From Ardenticatenaceae bacterium (GTDB taxonomy: Bacteria > Chloroflexota > Anaerolineae > Promineifilales > Promineifilaceae), in the NCBI GenBank assembly GCA_020634435.1, contig JACKBS010000010.1:62001-126000 (forward strand): a stretch of 64,000 nt of DNA, read 5' to 3'. The position numbers and the translations under genes were made by a program. Below the pieces are notes generated by a model. That model saw only the letters and a list, made by a program, of their open reading frames with translations, had not been told where the DNA came from and did not search any database. This document shows positions 20,921 through 29,738 of the stretch, in pieces (within the stretch, counting starts at the first letter, position 1; each line of letters starts with the position of its first letter).

Positions 20921-21649
20921 TTATAACGCTCCTTCCTGGTAGCCTTCAAGCAAACCTTCTTCCTGAAGACCGATGGAGTCCGGCGGAGTTGGTTTCATTT
21001 CGCGCACAAACTTGGTCAGGTTAGGATCACATTCGTCGGGCCGGATGAACTCTACCTCGCCGTTCACCATTTTGGGATGCCAGAAACGGGCGTGGAGTTC
21101 ATCCTTGCCCAGTTCATCCGGGTAGTTAAAGCCGTGAAACATCATCCCAAAAGAGAGTTCACCATAGTGGTCATAAAAGCTGTCGCCTTCGTCAAACTCG
21201 CATGGCTCCACATATGCCTGACATTCTCTGGCACCGAGAAAAACATCGCGCCTGCCGCCTCGTTCAATCATCCGTTTAGCAACAAAGTAATGTTTGTTCT
21301 CGTTTCTGTCGTGTGCTAAATCTTCGCGGTGGTAGTTCCAGTCAAACCGGGCCTGCACCTGATATTCAACATCGGTCAGATAGGTGTAAATGGAAAGGTC
21401 GTGTCCTGTGCCGCCATATTTCACCGGTTTGGCGCTGCGAGTCTGGCTTCTGATCGCCTTCATCACCCTGACCTTGTCGATAAACCAGACAATGGTCGGT
21501 TTCCAGTAGATCGAACTCAAGACCCCTTTCAAGGCTTCGTAAGTAGGTATCTGGTAGGAATATTTTTCGCCGCCTATCTTTGTCAACGGATCGGTGAACA
21601 AGGCGTATTTCCCCCAAACTTTAAACGTAACAATATTTTGCTTTTTCAT
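20921..21649 (-). CDS. cas5: Cas5d (Cas5c), crRNA-processing subunit
   Basis: In type I-C, Cas5 replaces Cas6 as the pre-crRNA endonuclease and caps the 5' handle. The start at 21649 (MKKQNIVTFKVWGKYA) follows AGGAG by 6 nt; an upstream start overlaps the cas3 end less plausibly. The length is 242 residues, normal for the family. Typical features are FKVWGKYALFTDP at the N-terminus, SYQIPTYEALKGVLSSIYWKP and the REDLAHDRNENKHYF segment. It begins 12 bp after the cas3 stop and ends 1 bp before cas8c. No cas6 is present, as expected for I-C. Confidence 0.96.
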   Translation of the reverse strand: MKKQNIVTFKVWGKYALFTDPLTKIGGEKYSYQIPTYEALKGVLSSIYWKPTIVWFIDKVRVMKAIRSQTRSAKPVKYGGTGHDLSIYTYLTDVEYQVQARFDWNYHREDLAHDRNENKHYFVAKRMIERGGRRDVFLGARECQAYVEPCEFDEGDSFYDHYGELSFGMMFHGFNYPDELGKDELHARFWHPKMVNGEVEFIRPDECDPNLTKFVREMKPTPPDSIGLQEEGLLEGYQEGAL

Positions 21650-21660
21650 AGGCTTCTCCT

Positions 21661-24600
21661 TTAACAAATTAGAGTATCCATTTGATTGACAATATCATTG
21701 CTCCAGCCGAATTCTTCGCTGTAATATTGAGCGTCCAGGTAAAAAATCTCCGCCCCTGCCTGAACTTCTCTGATGGCATCCAAATCCACCAGTTTTTTGA
21801 ATTCGTGAGGGAATAGATTGACTGAATACCGCTGGGCTTTTTTAATGAGCCTGTATTGTTTTTCCAATTCGATGTTACTGCAAAGCTCGTTAATAATTTC
21901 CCTGCCCTCCTCTCCGTAGGGAACAATGACGCCTCGCGTATGAGAAGCAATGACCTCAAATTCCTTTGAAGCTGTCTGAAAAGCTTGTTTAAAGATAAAT
22001 GTTGCTTTTGCTCCCATAGCGCTTGTATTTCTCTTTGTCCCTGTGGTATTTCTTGAGAGAAGGTTAAAAAGATTGTCTTCCTGTTCTACCAATGAGTCCG
22101 GCCCAACAGTGTACGCCATCTCTAACTTGCGCCGGTAGAAGTAATATTCGTAGTATTGTTTCATCGCATCCAGACCCAGTCTGCCACCGCCAAATCTTTC
22201 GGGATTGCTGTCAAACTCGCCTAAAATACGCTCTGTTACTTTTATGCCTTCTTTGATGTCTTTCAACCTGTCAATGCTTTCATCCGCCCGGTTCACAATG
22301 AACACATTTCCCAATACTTTATTGCCGTTCTCGTCTTTTTGCTTGCCACTACGATTACAGCGCCCCGCTGCCTGGGTAATTGAATCCAGCCCGGCCAGGT
22401 AGCGGATCACGGAGCCAAAATCAATATCTACCCCGGCTTCAATTAACTGGGTGCTGACACAGATGACCGGTTCCTCGCTATTGAGTTTAGCTCTGATTTC
22501 ATTCAATTTTTCCAGGCGATGCGCCGGACACATCTTGGTGCTGAGATGATAGACCATCTCCGCCGGGTTGTTGGCGGCAACTGTTTGGTAAAGCGAACTC
22601 GCGGAGTTTTTGGTATTCACCACAATCAAGACGCTCCCTTTGGCATCTAATTCCTGCTTAGCCAACTCCGCCACTTCTTCATCAGTCCAACCGGGGCCAA
22701 TTTTCCGCTTGTCAAACACTTCAACGCGCTTTAACTGCTCAAAAAGTTCTCTCTCATGTTCAATAATTTTGCCATCCACTTTCAATGCGTGTTGTGGCGG
22801 GTCTATTTTATCAAGCAGGGGTTGAGTGGCGGTGCAAAGCACAACCGTTGAACCACAGCCCTGCACCAGAAATTCCAACGCGGCGTTAAACATGTGCACG
22901 GTGCAAACCGGAATGGTTTGCACCTCATCGAAGATGATGACCGAATTGGCAAGCTGGTGCATTCGTCTGACGCTCTTGGTGCCAGAACCAAACAAGGTTT
23001 CCAGAAATTGAACCTGGGTGGTAAAAACAATCGGCGCGTCCCAATTGTCTGACAATAGATTTCGTCGTTTGGCCGCAATCCAATTCTTTTCTTCATCTTC
23101 ATCATCGGGAATGATGTTGGAGTGATGTTCCAAAACCACCTTGTTTAAGTAATGCCCGTTTTTGTCTTTCTCTTCTAAAATTTTTCTCACTTCATCTGCG
23201 TTTTGGTCAATAATGGACGTGTACGGAATGATATAGAAAATCCGATCTAACTTATGTTGTTGGGCATGGTTAAGCCCAAAACGCAGACTGGCAAGCGTTT
23301 TGCCTCCGCCAGTGGGGACGGTTAGCTGATATATTCCTTTTCGATGTGCGGCAAATTCCAGACATGCTTGCGATACTCGGCTACGCAAATCATCTACATC
23401 GTTCCTGTCCGGCTTGTTTTCAAGCTCGCCGATTTTTTGCTGCAGCCTGTCAATCAGCGTTTCCCACGGCGTGTAATTGCCGTAATTTCTAATTCGTTCG
23501 TAGGAAGGGAACTCAAAATCGGCGGTATCAAGCCGGTCGGCGTCGATGAGGCAACTGAGCAGATAGCGTACCAATAAACCACGTTTGAAATTTATAGTGT
23601 TAGGAGATTCAGGCATTACCTTCAAACCATCCAGTTTTTCGATGAACCGGGCCTCTATATCATTTGATAACAGTTCATCAAGTTTGTTGGCAATTTTTGT
23701 TAGATTTGCCCATGCCTCATTGGCGTGAGAACCTTCTTCCGGTTTTTCAATGCGCCGTTGAAAGTTGTTTTCTCCATCCGGCTTCAGCGAATCAATCAGC
23801 CCAGAGTGATGCGAGGCAATACATAAAGCGATTGCCAGCGCTGTTGCCGTGGCCTTATCTCCTCGCTCGCTCAATTTTTGATAGATTATTTGTGCCCCCG
23901 CCGTAGAGTGGTCAACCTTTCCCTTCTTTGCCCTGACATCAACCCAATCCGGCGAATCTTCCGGGATAAGTCCTGTCCCGGAACGGATATAGTTTTGAAA
24001 CTCGTCGCTTGCTTTGCCCACGTCGTGCAACAAACCAATAATTTTCCCAATCTCTGCCAACCCGATTTTACTGGCAAATCGGCCAGCATAATTTGAAACC
24101 GCAGAAAGATGCTCCTCAAGTGATTGAATTTTTTTGTCTCTGTCACGCACATGCGCGACTAATTGCTTTTCCACTGCCCTCACCCCATACAACTCCGCCA
24201 ACCGGCGGGCTTCACGTTCCAACGTCCGGCGCAGGGACTCCGGCCCCACCACCTCCACGTCCGCGCCCCACCCCCGAATCCACGGCAGCATCTCCTGCGG
24301 TTCGGCCACCTGCGCCTGCCAGAGTAGACGGCCGTCCACCTCCTCAACCAACTGCTCAGACTCGTGCCAGCGCGATTCCCGCACCCGGTTGGCCACGCTG
24401 CGGCTAAAGCGCAGCACCACTTTCTGAGGTTCCTCCTCGGTATACCAGATGCCCCAGGCGTCGGTTAGAAACTGGCGCAGGTTAAAATCGGCCGGGATCG
24501 TGTAGGATTCGGCCAGCAGTTCAATGCGCTCGATGCGCTCAATTTTGAACGTGCGCATAGCTCCCGGTGGTTCCCGCCAGCCAATGACGTGCGTTGTCTG

Positions 24601-25158
24601 GCCAATGGCGTAAGGCTCAACAAAATAGGGGGCAAATTTATACTTATGCACCGAACCGGTTGGCTCGTGCCGGTGCCACACTTCCACCTTGCGCCCTTCG
24701 GCCCAGGCCCGCGTTAACTTTTCCAACACCTGCATATAAAGCGGATCGTGGCGGCGGGCCGCGTCATCCATCACGTCGGCCGATTGTTTGATGTGGGCGC
24801 TAATCCGGGCTGCCAACCGCTCCAATGAGACCCCTAACTTACGCAGCGCCGCCGCCGCATGGGGGTTCTGCTTGTCCATGCGCGTGGCCAGCAGCCGCGT
24901 AGCCAGGTGAATAGCGAGGGCCTCATGCAGATTAAAGCGGACGTTAACCAGGTAGCCTTCTCGATCCACCTTCCACTTGTTTCCGTCTAAATCATCGAGA
25001 TAAATGTGGCCGGGCAAATCAACAAAGTAACGGCCGACCGTTGACCGGTTGACTTGCAGCTTGCGGGCAATATCAGCCTGGGTTAACCCTTCTGGGTGTG
25101 CCAATAACAAGGCTTCGATTTGCAACAGACGGTTTGCTTTTTTTCCTGATCGACTCAT
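21661..25158 (-). CDS. cas3: HTH-WYL-WCX regulator fused to HD-Cas3
   Basis: One uninterrupted 1165-residue protein. Residues about 8-50 are a helix-turn-helix (LTQADIARKLQVNRSTVGRY), 172-209 a WYL core (FVEPYAIGQTTHVIGW, MRTFKIERI), and 245-325 a WCX-type domain, i.e. a complete YafY-like regulator. From about residue 333 it is ordinary Cas3: AHVRDRDKKIQSLEEHL, HD motif LLHDVGK (376-382), SHHSG (about 449), Walker A PTGGGKT (615-621), DEVQ (744-747), CTATQP and QAAGRCNRSG. So the target-shredding nuclease-helicase appears fully functional. The start at 25158 has GGAGA 10 nt upstream; a start 16 codons earlier lacks a site. Type I-C Cas3 is usually 700-850 residues; the extra 330 are the regulator. 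It is first in the cas operon. Confidence 0.93.
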   Translation of the reverse strand: MSRSGKKANRLLQIEALLLAHPEGLTQADIARKLQVNRSTVGRYFVDLPGHIYLDDLDGNKWKVDREGYLVNVRFNLHEALAIHLATRLLATRMDKQNPHAAAALRKLGVSLERLAARISAHIKQSADVMDDAARRHDPLYMQVLEKLTRAWAEGRKVEVWHRHEPTGSVHKYKFAPYFVEPYAIGQTTHVIGWREPPGAMRTFKIERIERIELLAESYTIPADFNLRQFLTDAWGIWYTEEEPQKVVLRFSRSVANRVRESRWHESEQLVEEVDGRLLWQAQVAEPQEMLPWIRGWGADVEVVGPESLRRTLEREARRLAELYGVRAVEKQLVAHVRDRDKKIQSLEEHLSAVSNYAGRFASKIGLAEIGKIIGLLHDVGKASDEFQNYIRSGTGLIPEDSPDWVDVRAKKGKVDHSTAGAQIIYQKLSERGDKATATALAIALCIASHHSGLIDSLKPDGENNFQRRIEKPEEGSHANEAWANLTKIANKLDELLSNDIEARFIEKLDGLKVMPESPNTINFKRGLLVRYLLSCLIDADRLDTADFEFPSYERIRNYGNYTPWETLIDRLQQKIGELENKPDRNDVDDLRSRVSQACLEFAAHRKGIYQLTVPTGGGKTLASLRFGLNHAQQHKLDRIFYIIPYTSIIDQNADEVRKILEEKDKNGHYLNKVVLEHHSNIIPDDEDEEKNWIAAKRRNLLSDNWDAPIVFTTQVQFLETLFGSGTKSVRRMHQLANSVIIFDEVQTIPVCTVHMFNAALEFLVQGCGSTVVLCTATQPLLDKIDPPQHALKVDGKIIEHERELFEQLKRVEVFDKRKIGPGWTDEEVAELAKQELDAKGSVLIVVNTKNSASSLYQTVAANNPAEMVYHLSTKMCPAHRLEKLNEIRAKLNSEEPVICVSTQLIEAGVDIDFGSVIRYLAGLDSITQAAGRCNRSGKQKDENGNKVLGNVFIVNRADESIDRLKDIKEGIKVTERILGEFDSNPERFGGGRLGLDAMKQYYEYYFYRRKLEMAYTVGPDSLVEQEDNLFNLLSRNTTGTKRNTSAMGAKATFIFKQAFQTASKEFEVIASHTRGVIVPYGEEGREIINELCSNIELEKQYRLIKKAQRYSVNLFPHEFKKLVDLDAIREVQAGAEIFYLDAQYYSEEFGWSNDIVNQMDTLIC

Positions 25159-25233
25159 GTGGTTGTTTCTCCAGCACCAAGATGTGACTTCGCCACAGAA
25201 TACCATACAAGGCAGCCAAATTCCGCAACATTT

Positions 25234-25440
25234 TTATTTTTTGCGGCGAAATGGCCACAATCCGCCGTTATCATCTTCGCTGAGTAAATAGCCTTCCTCT
25301 TCCATCGTCGGCAGTGAACGTGTTACAGAAGAACGCGGCATATTCAGCACCCTGGCAAAAAATCCTGGGCGTTCCCCGGGATTGTCCTCAATTGAATCGT
25401 AGATAGTTTCCAGCCGTTCATTTTGTACTTTGCGTGCCAT
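25234..25440 (-). CDS. Small winged-helix DNA-binding protein
   Basis: This 68-residue protein is one winged helix: ETIYDSIEDNPGERPG, then the recognition-helix region LNMPRSSVTRSLPTMEEEGY and a short wing ending WPFRRKK. The ATG at 25440 follows GGAGG by 6 nt. It lies 75 bp upstream of the WYL-Cas3 gene on the same strand, and a perfect 7-bp inverted repeat sits just upstream of its ribosome site. Inferred: an operon regulator that controls itself and possibly cas expression. MarR/ArsR-like small regulators are the nearest comparison; I cannot name a family. Confidence 0.65.
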   Translation of the reverse strand: MARKVQNERLETIYDSIEDNPGERPGFFARVLNMPRSSVTRSLPTMEEEGYLLSEDDNGGLWPFRRKK

Positions 25441-25453
25441 TTTGCACCTCCAG

Positions 25454-25473
25454 CAGTGAATTTGTGTTCACTG
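25454..25473. promoter_or_regulatory. Candidate operator: 7-bp inverted repeat
   Basis: CAGTGAA (25454-25460) and TTCACTG (25467-25473) are perfect inverted copies separated by 6 bp. They lie immediately upstream of the Shine-Dalgarno of the small winged-helix gene at the head of the cas operon, a natural position for a repressor. Confidence 0.5.
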
Positions 25474-25921
25474 TAGGCGGCGCGTGTTGCAGGATACGCA
25501 ACCCATTCAGCGGCTTTCTATTTTTAATACGGAATCTGGTTCAACTATGATCTTGGTGAACGAACAATTTAATGAAAGGCAATGATAGTTACAGATGGCA
25601 CATTTCTTTTCTATTCTCCAGACGCGTTAGATTCTGAAAAAACATCAACAAAACTGCCCGCAAAGTGAGCAGCACCCTTTAAATCCCACCTCAAAACGGC
25701 CTTCGGCCGTGGGCTTTGTGAAGCTTTGCTGCCGTCATTCAGAAGGCCATCTGCTACTCTAAATCCCCAATCAAACAAATCAAAAAGGAAAAAAATCACA
25801 ATCGCATAAACCAAAATGCGTGGGTATAAGACCCATGCAAAAAAATGTTTTTAGCAGCCAGTCGGGTCATCCGGCTGGCTGTTTTTGTTTCTATCCACCA
25901 TTCACCCAACAGGAGATTCAA
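25474..25921. other. Intergenic boundary between cas operon and mobile module
   Basis: These 448 bp separate the leftward cas operon from the rightward mobile module. They hold a small hairpin ACGGCC-TTC-GGCCGT (about 25697-25711), a leftward ORF of 67 codons (25611-25814) without ribosome site or domain that I do not call, and the leader hairpin at 25855-25881. Promoters in both directions must be here but none is clear. Confidence 0.4.
25855..25888 (+). terminator. Leader hairpin with T tract
   Basis: CAGCCAGTCGG and CCGGCTGGCTG form an 11-bp stem (one G-T pair) around GTCAT, followed by TTTTTGTTT. It has the form of an intrinsic terminator, yet lies only 23 bp before the ribosome site of the next gene, so it may act as an attenuator. 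Confidence 0.6.
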
Positions 25922-26119
25922 ATGAACAACAATCCAAACCAGCCACAGCAACCAGACCCTGGCAAAGCCCTCGTGCTCAAGCCCCGCCAGCGGACGCGCC
26001 AACGGCAAAAGCCTACGTACACCAGCCGGAGCTGGCAGCCGCACCAAAGCAACGCCGCCCTCGACAGTTGGGGCGTCGCCCTGCGTACCCTGCGTGAGCA
26101 GGGCCATCAGTATGAATAG
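25922..26119 (+). CDS. Small basic protein, unknown
   Basis: This 65-residue protein starts at the ATG at 25922, with AGGAG 6 nt upstream (25911-25915). It is rich in Asn, Gln, Pro and Arg (MNNNPNQPQQPDPG, RQRTRQRQKPTYTSRSWQP) with a short helical end. No domain is recognised. It is the first gene of the mobile module, directly behind a terminator-like hairpin. Confidence 0.55.
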   Translation: MNNNPNQPQQPDPGKALVLKPRQRTRQRQKPTYTSRSWQPHQSNAALDSWGVALRTLREQGHQYE

Positions 26120-26197
26120 CTTTTCCTCTTACCTTGCCTTGGGAGCCAATGGGCACGGAGCTAAAACCCAATCTTAGTTTTACCAACCAACAAAAAA

Positions 26198-26230
26198 GCG
26201 CAAGTCAGAGTTGCGACCTCTGGCTTGCGC
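26198..26230 (+). other. Leader hairpin before sigma-like gene 1
   Basis: GCGCAAGTCAGAG (26198-26210) pairs with CTCTGGCTTGCGC (26218-26230), 13 bp with one wobble, around TTGCGAC. There is no T tract. It ends 11 bp before the AAGGAG of the next gene. Confidence 0.6.
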
Positions 26231-26257
26231 CCACACCTCACAAGGAGATGTCAAATC

Positions 26258-27421
26258 ATGTCAACAGTATACCCCCAAACGGCCGTTCGGCAAGCCTCGG
26301 CTGCCTCAAATTTCTCGGTTTTATCTACCCCTCGCCTCGATAAACAGCTGCCCGCTCATCCCGGCCAACCGGCCGTCATGGAGCTGCCATCAAACACCCT
26401 CACCTGGCTCAACCGCAAAGCCTACATCCTGGTGCAGAGCGTCATGCGTCATATGCACATGGGCACCAGCGAACGCCACATCTTCCGCGAAGACATGACC
26501 CAGGAAGCGCTCAGTCATTTGTATGACCTGTACTTTCTCCAGGGTCAGACGGAAGCGTATGCCTACACCGCGGCCCGAACCCGCCTCATCGGCTACGTCT
26601 TTGTCAACATTCGCGGCGGCGGCAGCGGCCACCAGTGGGAACTGTCTAAGCAGTACCAGGTGGAGGACAACCTCATCGAGCCGGAATACCATGAGGAAGA
26701 CAGCAGTGGGCAGAAGATGGCCCGCTTGCCAATGAATATCTATGCCCGGCGGCCAACGGAAGCAACCCTGGTACTGCATGAAAGCACTGCCGCCAGCGAC
26801 GCCCGCTGGGAGCAGTTCGAGAAGGAAATCGCCCGCATTCTGGCGGTGATGCGCGGCCAGCAGTGGCATCCCAACTCGCTGCGCCGGGCGGCCAAAGCGC
26901 TGTGTGAAAGCGTCAAGGGCACTTCCAACTACAACATCGCCCAGCTGCTGGACGTGGACTGGCATACCGCCACCCAGATCATCCTCCACTACCGGGAACA
27001 GCTGGTGGAGTTCCTGGCCCAATCGCCGCTGGTTCAGGGCCTGATTCGTGCCGAAGGTGAACTGCGCCTGCAATGGTGGGAAGAGGTTAGCGAAACCGCC
27101 CTCAACAGTGGCCAGCGCTTTATCGTCATCTTGCCGCACGGTGCCTTCACCGTGAGCTACTACCACAGCGCCAGCAAGGGCAAACACCTGGGCCGCATCC
27201 AGGTAGGACGGCGGATTGCGGGCAAGATTCAGAACCGCTCGGTGCAGCTGGGCGAGGTGGGACAGATCACCAAACAGCGGCTGTGGGACAAATCGCTGGA
27301 GCTGCAGGAAAAGCTGGCTGAGCTAGAAGCTGCCGCCGGGGCTGTGCAGAATGCCGGACCCAACAACAGTCTTGTCTATCACCAACTGGCTAACCAGGTC
27401 GCCGCAGCAGCAATGGCCTGA
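26258..27421 (+). CDS. Sigma-70-like paralogue 1 of the mobile module
   Basis: The protein has 387 residues; the ATG at 26258 follows AGGAG by about 10 nt. Residues about 55-120 read like sigma-70 region 2: REDMTQEALSHLYDLYF, then AYAYTAARTRLIGYVFVNIRG, comparable with 'DLVQEALLRLW...AYLYRIARNRLID'. A second helical part (NSLRRAAKALCES, YNIAQLLDVDWHTATQII) resembles a region-4 HTH. The C-terminus has a beta-rich domain (VILPHGAFTVSYYHSA, then QLGEVGQITKQRLWDKS), followed by a coiled tail. The gene at 28170 has the same order of parts, so they are diverged paralogues. Sigma factor or sigma-derived DNA-binding protein is an inference. Confidence 0.55.
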   Translation: MSTVYPQTAVRQASAASNFSVLSTPRLDKQLPAHPGQPAVMELPSNTLTWLNRKAYILVQSVMRHMHMGTSERHIFREDMTQEALSHLYDLYFLQGQTEAYAYTAARTRLIGYVFVNIRGGGSGHQWELSKQYQVEDNLIEPEYHEEDSSGQKMARLPMNIYARRPTEATLVLHESTAASDARWEQFEKEIARILAVMRGQQWHPNSLRRAAKALCESVKGTSNYNIAQLLDVDWHTATQIILHYREQLVEFLAQSPLVQGLIRAEGELRLQWWEEVSETALNSGQRFIVILPHGAFTVSYYHSASKGKHLGRIQVGRRIAGKIQNRSVQLGEVGQITKQRLWDKSLELQEKLAELEAAAGAVQNAGPNNSLVYHQLANQVAAAAMA

Positions 27422-27477
27422 TCACCAGAAACGGCCGTATCTACTACCAAGTCCATTCCAAACAAGGAGAGACAACC

Positions 27478-27996
27478 ATGAACCTAATTACCCTCATCGC
27501 TTTTCATCCCACCGGTTACGAACTGCACATCCCGGTGACCTTCGAAGAACTGCCGGACACGATGCGCCGCCTGGCAGCGCGGGGCTACACGCCGAGCCGG
27601 GAGCCGGTGCTCACGGCCGAAGGGTTGCCCATCTGCCCCCGACACGGCGTGCCGATGCAACAAAGAAACAAGCAAAATGACATCTGGTTCTCGCATAAAA
27701 TGGTCCATCCCGAAACGGGCGAGACGGTATATTGTCGGGGCTACGCCAGTGCCAGCAGTCCAGGTTACGACATTCTGCTGCCAACGGCCGTACCTGCCGA
27801 AGACGGAGTCCAACCAGCCGCCAACCGGTCACCAGCGGGAGATATGCCCCAATCACAGCCGCCATCCAGGCAGCCTACAACCACAACAGCACAACCAACC
27901 GGTGCGATGATTAACGGCCGTGCCCGGCCACATCCGCAGGCAGCAGTTGGCCAAAAGGCTGCGGCTCGCACGACACACATTGCACAACGGCCGTAA
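27478..27996 (+). CDS. Unknown protein with Cys/His motif
   Basis: The protein has 172 residues, with AAGGAG 8-9 nt before the ATG. Residues 1-105 look folded and contain PICPRHGVPMQQR, SHKMVHPETGE and VYCRGYA, a possible Cys/His metal site. Residues 110-172 are low-complexity, rich in Pro, Gln, Thr and Ala. It lies between the two sigma-like paralogues in the same direction, 56 bp after the first. The function is not recognised. The end of the gene carries three ACGGCCGT octamers. Confidence 0.6.
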   Translation: MNLITLIAFHPTGYELHIPVTFEELPDTMRRLAARGYTPSREPVLTAEGLPICPRHGVPMQQRNKQNDIWFSHKMVHPETGETVYCRGYASASSPGYDILLPTAVPAEDGVQPAANRSPAGDMPQSQPPSRQPTTTTAQPTGAMINGRARPHPQAAVGQKAAARTTHIAQRP

Positions 27997-28106
27997 CTGC
28001 CGGAGCCCCCTTCTAATACGCTACTCAGGACAGCATATCTCCAACTCACAACCTTTCTTCTAGCGTTCCTTGCTCTACAGAGCGGGCGCTGTTCCCCAAA
28101 CAAATG

Positions 28107-28139
28107 AAGCCGGATGGGCCTCGTCTTCCCATCCGGCTT
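28107..28139 (+). other. Leader hairpin before sigma-like gene 2
   Basis: AAGCCGGATGGG (28107-28118) and CCCATCCGGCTT (28128-28139) form a perfect 12-bp stem with a 9-nt loop. It ends 16 bp before the GAGGG ribosome site of the next gene; only a weak T-rich tail follows. Confidence 0.65.
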
Positions 28140-28169
28140 GTCATTTCCTGGTCAATGAGGGACCACAAA

Positions 28170-29189
28170 ATGAATACTCACAATTGTATCCCGTCTACAG
28201 ACCTGACAGAGGCAGAAGTTACCCCTGCTCAGTGGAATCAAACGGAACTGCTCCAGCGTGCTGGCGGCCTGGTGCGCGAAGCACTGGCGAGCCAACCCAC
28301 ACACGTCTGGCGCATGCATCGCGAGGATATGCTGCAAACGGCCGTTGTTGCCTTTCTGGAGCAAGCCGACCAACCGGCCGGGTATGCCTATGCAACTGTG
28401 CGGGGCACCTTAAAGAACTACCGTTGGGTGCATATTCGCGGCCTAAACGGCGGCTGGAAATCTCTGGCCTGCATCAAACATGGCTACTCCGTCATGAACT
28501 TCGCCGACGTCCTGCCGGAAACAGCTGATGAACCGCTAGACGGCCCACAAACGGCCGCAGAGACGCTCAGCGCCCGACAGTGGGAAAACGTGCCCCGACC
28601 CGTGGAATGGGCCGTTCTTCGCCGCCAGGCAGCGCCGGGGCAGACCCAAGCCGAAATACTGCGCGAGGTACTCTACATCCTGGCTGGCATGTCGGGTAAC
28701 TTCTACCCGGAGCAGCTTTACCGGGCAGCCCTCATCATTACCCTGCTGGGCCGAGACTACACCTGGGAGCACGTCGAAGAGCGCACCGGTCTCAGCTTTG
28801 CCGAGGTGTATGACATCTACTGGGGCTGGCGTAAACGGTACCTCAATCCGTATTTGCAGTTCTCCCCGCTGCATCAAGAGATGATCAAGCTGCGTGGTCG
28901 AATGCGCATTACCTTCTTTGAAGAGCTGGACCCTGCTTTCCTGAATACGGCCGTACGCAAGATGGTCGTCTTTCCCCATGGCATCTACACCATTATCTAC
29001 AAGCAGCGCAGCCGCAGCGCGGGCAGGCGAGCGGGGCAGGTCGAGGCATCGCTGCAGAAGATGCGGCAGGTCAATGGCCAGAAGCTGCTGCGGGCGATGC
29101 ATCTGGGTCCGGTTGGTGACTTGACTAAAGAGCGGCTGTACGAAGCGAGCTTTGCCGTCGAGCGCAAGCTGGCAGCGCTGAGCGCCTAG
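28170..29189 (+). CDS. Sigma-70-like paralogue 2 of the mobile module
   Basis: The protein has 339 residues. ATG 28170 (MNTHNCIPSTDL) is chosen because GAGGG lies 8-9 nt upstream; longer starts run into the leader hairpin. The first part again resembles sigma region 2: MHREDMLQTAVVAFLEQ, then AYATVRGTLKNYRWVHIRG. A later HTH-like part reads YTWEHVEERTGLSFAEVYDIYW. The C-terminus matches paralogue 1 (VVFPHGIYTIIYKQRS, then HLGPVGDLTKERLYEAS, AVERKLAAL). The gene ends at a strong intrinsic terminator. The paralogues share architecture more than sequence, so the duplication is old. The sigma assignment is tentative. Confidence 0.55.
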   Translation: MNTHNCIPSTDLTEAEVTPAQWNQTELLQRAGGLVREALASQPTHVWRMHREDMLQTAVVAFLEQADQPAGYAYATVRGTLKNYRWVHIRGLNGGWKSLACIKHGYSVMNFADVLPETADEPLDGPQTAAETLSARQWENVPRPVEWAVLRRQAAPGQTQAEILREVLYILAGMSGNFYPEQLYRAALIITLLGRDYTWEHVEERTGLSFAEVYDIYWGWRKRYLNPYLQFSPLHQEMIKLRGRMRITFFEELDPAFLNTAVRKMVVFPHGIYTIIYKQRSRSAGRRAGQVEASLQKMRQVNGQKLLRAMHLGPVGDLTKERLYEASFAVERKLAALSA

Positions 29190-29217
29190 CGGGCATTGGC
29201 CCAATGGAAGACAGAGA

Positions 29218-29261
29218 CCCAACTGGTTCCCTTCGTGGAGCTGGTTGGGCTTTCTTTTTTT
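29218..29261 (+). terminator. Intrinsic terminator
   Basis: A 13-bp stem from CCCAACTGGTTCC to GGAGCTGGTTGGG (three wobble pairs), loop CTTCGT, followed by CTTTCTTTTTTT. It lies 28 bp after the second sigma-like gene and closes that transcription unit. Confidence 0.8.
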
Positions 29262-29704
29262 GCGACGCGGCAATGATTCATTTCTTCCTGAGCGACATGA
29301 GCAAGGCCAGTTCAACTCATTCTGAAGGCCAAAGTGGTCCTCTGGCGCAAGAAAAAACACCCGCCCTCCCTCCCATATCGCGGCCTAAAGGCCGCAATCG
29401 AAGGCGCTGCCTTCGGCCATGCCCGCCCCCCGCCCCTCGGTTCTTTTTTCGGGTATTGTCATGGGCTAGGATGAGTTAGGGTTTCACTCTCTACAGGGAA
29501 TTGGGCCAGTAGAATCGTACGTATTTGGAACTTTACGACCGGGGGCAGGAGGGGTGTTTAAATCGGGTGTAGTACATAGGATAGTAGGATTCGGTCTTTA
29601 CGTAAGATTGTGTTGCGCCAAGTTCTATAGCAGGGAATTCACTGCTTTTCGCGCGAAACTTTGCTCAAAGAGTAAAGGTGTAAAACTCACTGCGCAGATA
29701 GACG

Positions 29705-29738
29705 AAAGCCGACGGCCGCAAAGGCCGTTCTGCTTTTT
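29705..29738 (+). terminator. Intrinsic terminator with no gene before it
   Basis: AAAGC/GCTTT and GACGGCC/GGCCGTT stack around a small internal loop with loop GCAAA, followed by TTTTTT. No ORF immediately upstream is credible, so it may end a small RNA or a long 3' region. Confidence 0.6.

Noticed and set aside
25611..25814. A 67-codon minus-strand ORF with a hydrophobic N-terminus
   Set aside because: No ribosome site and no recognisable domain, and it covers a GC-rich hairpin; probably chance.
26390..27187. A 265-codon minus-strand ORF
   Set aside because: Antisense shadow of sigma-like gene 1; no domain or ribosome site.
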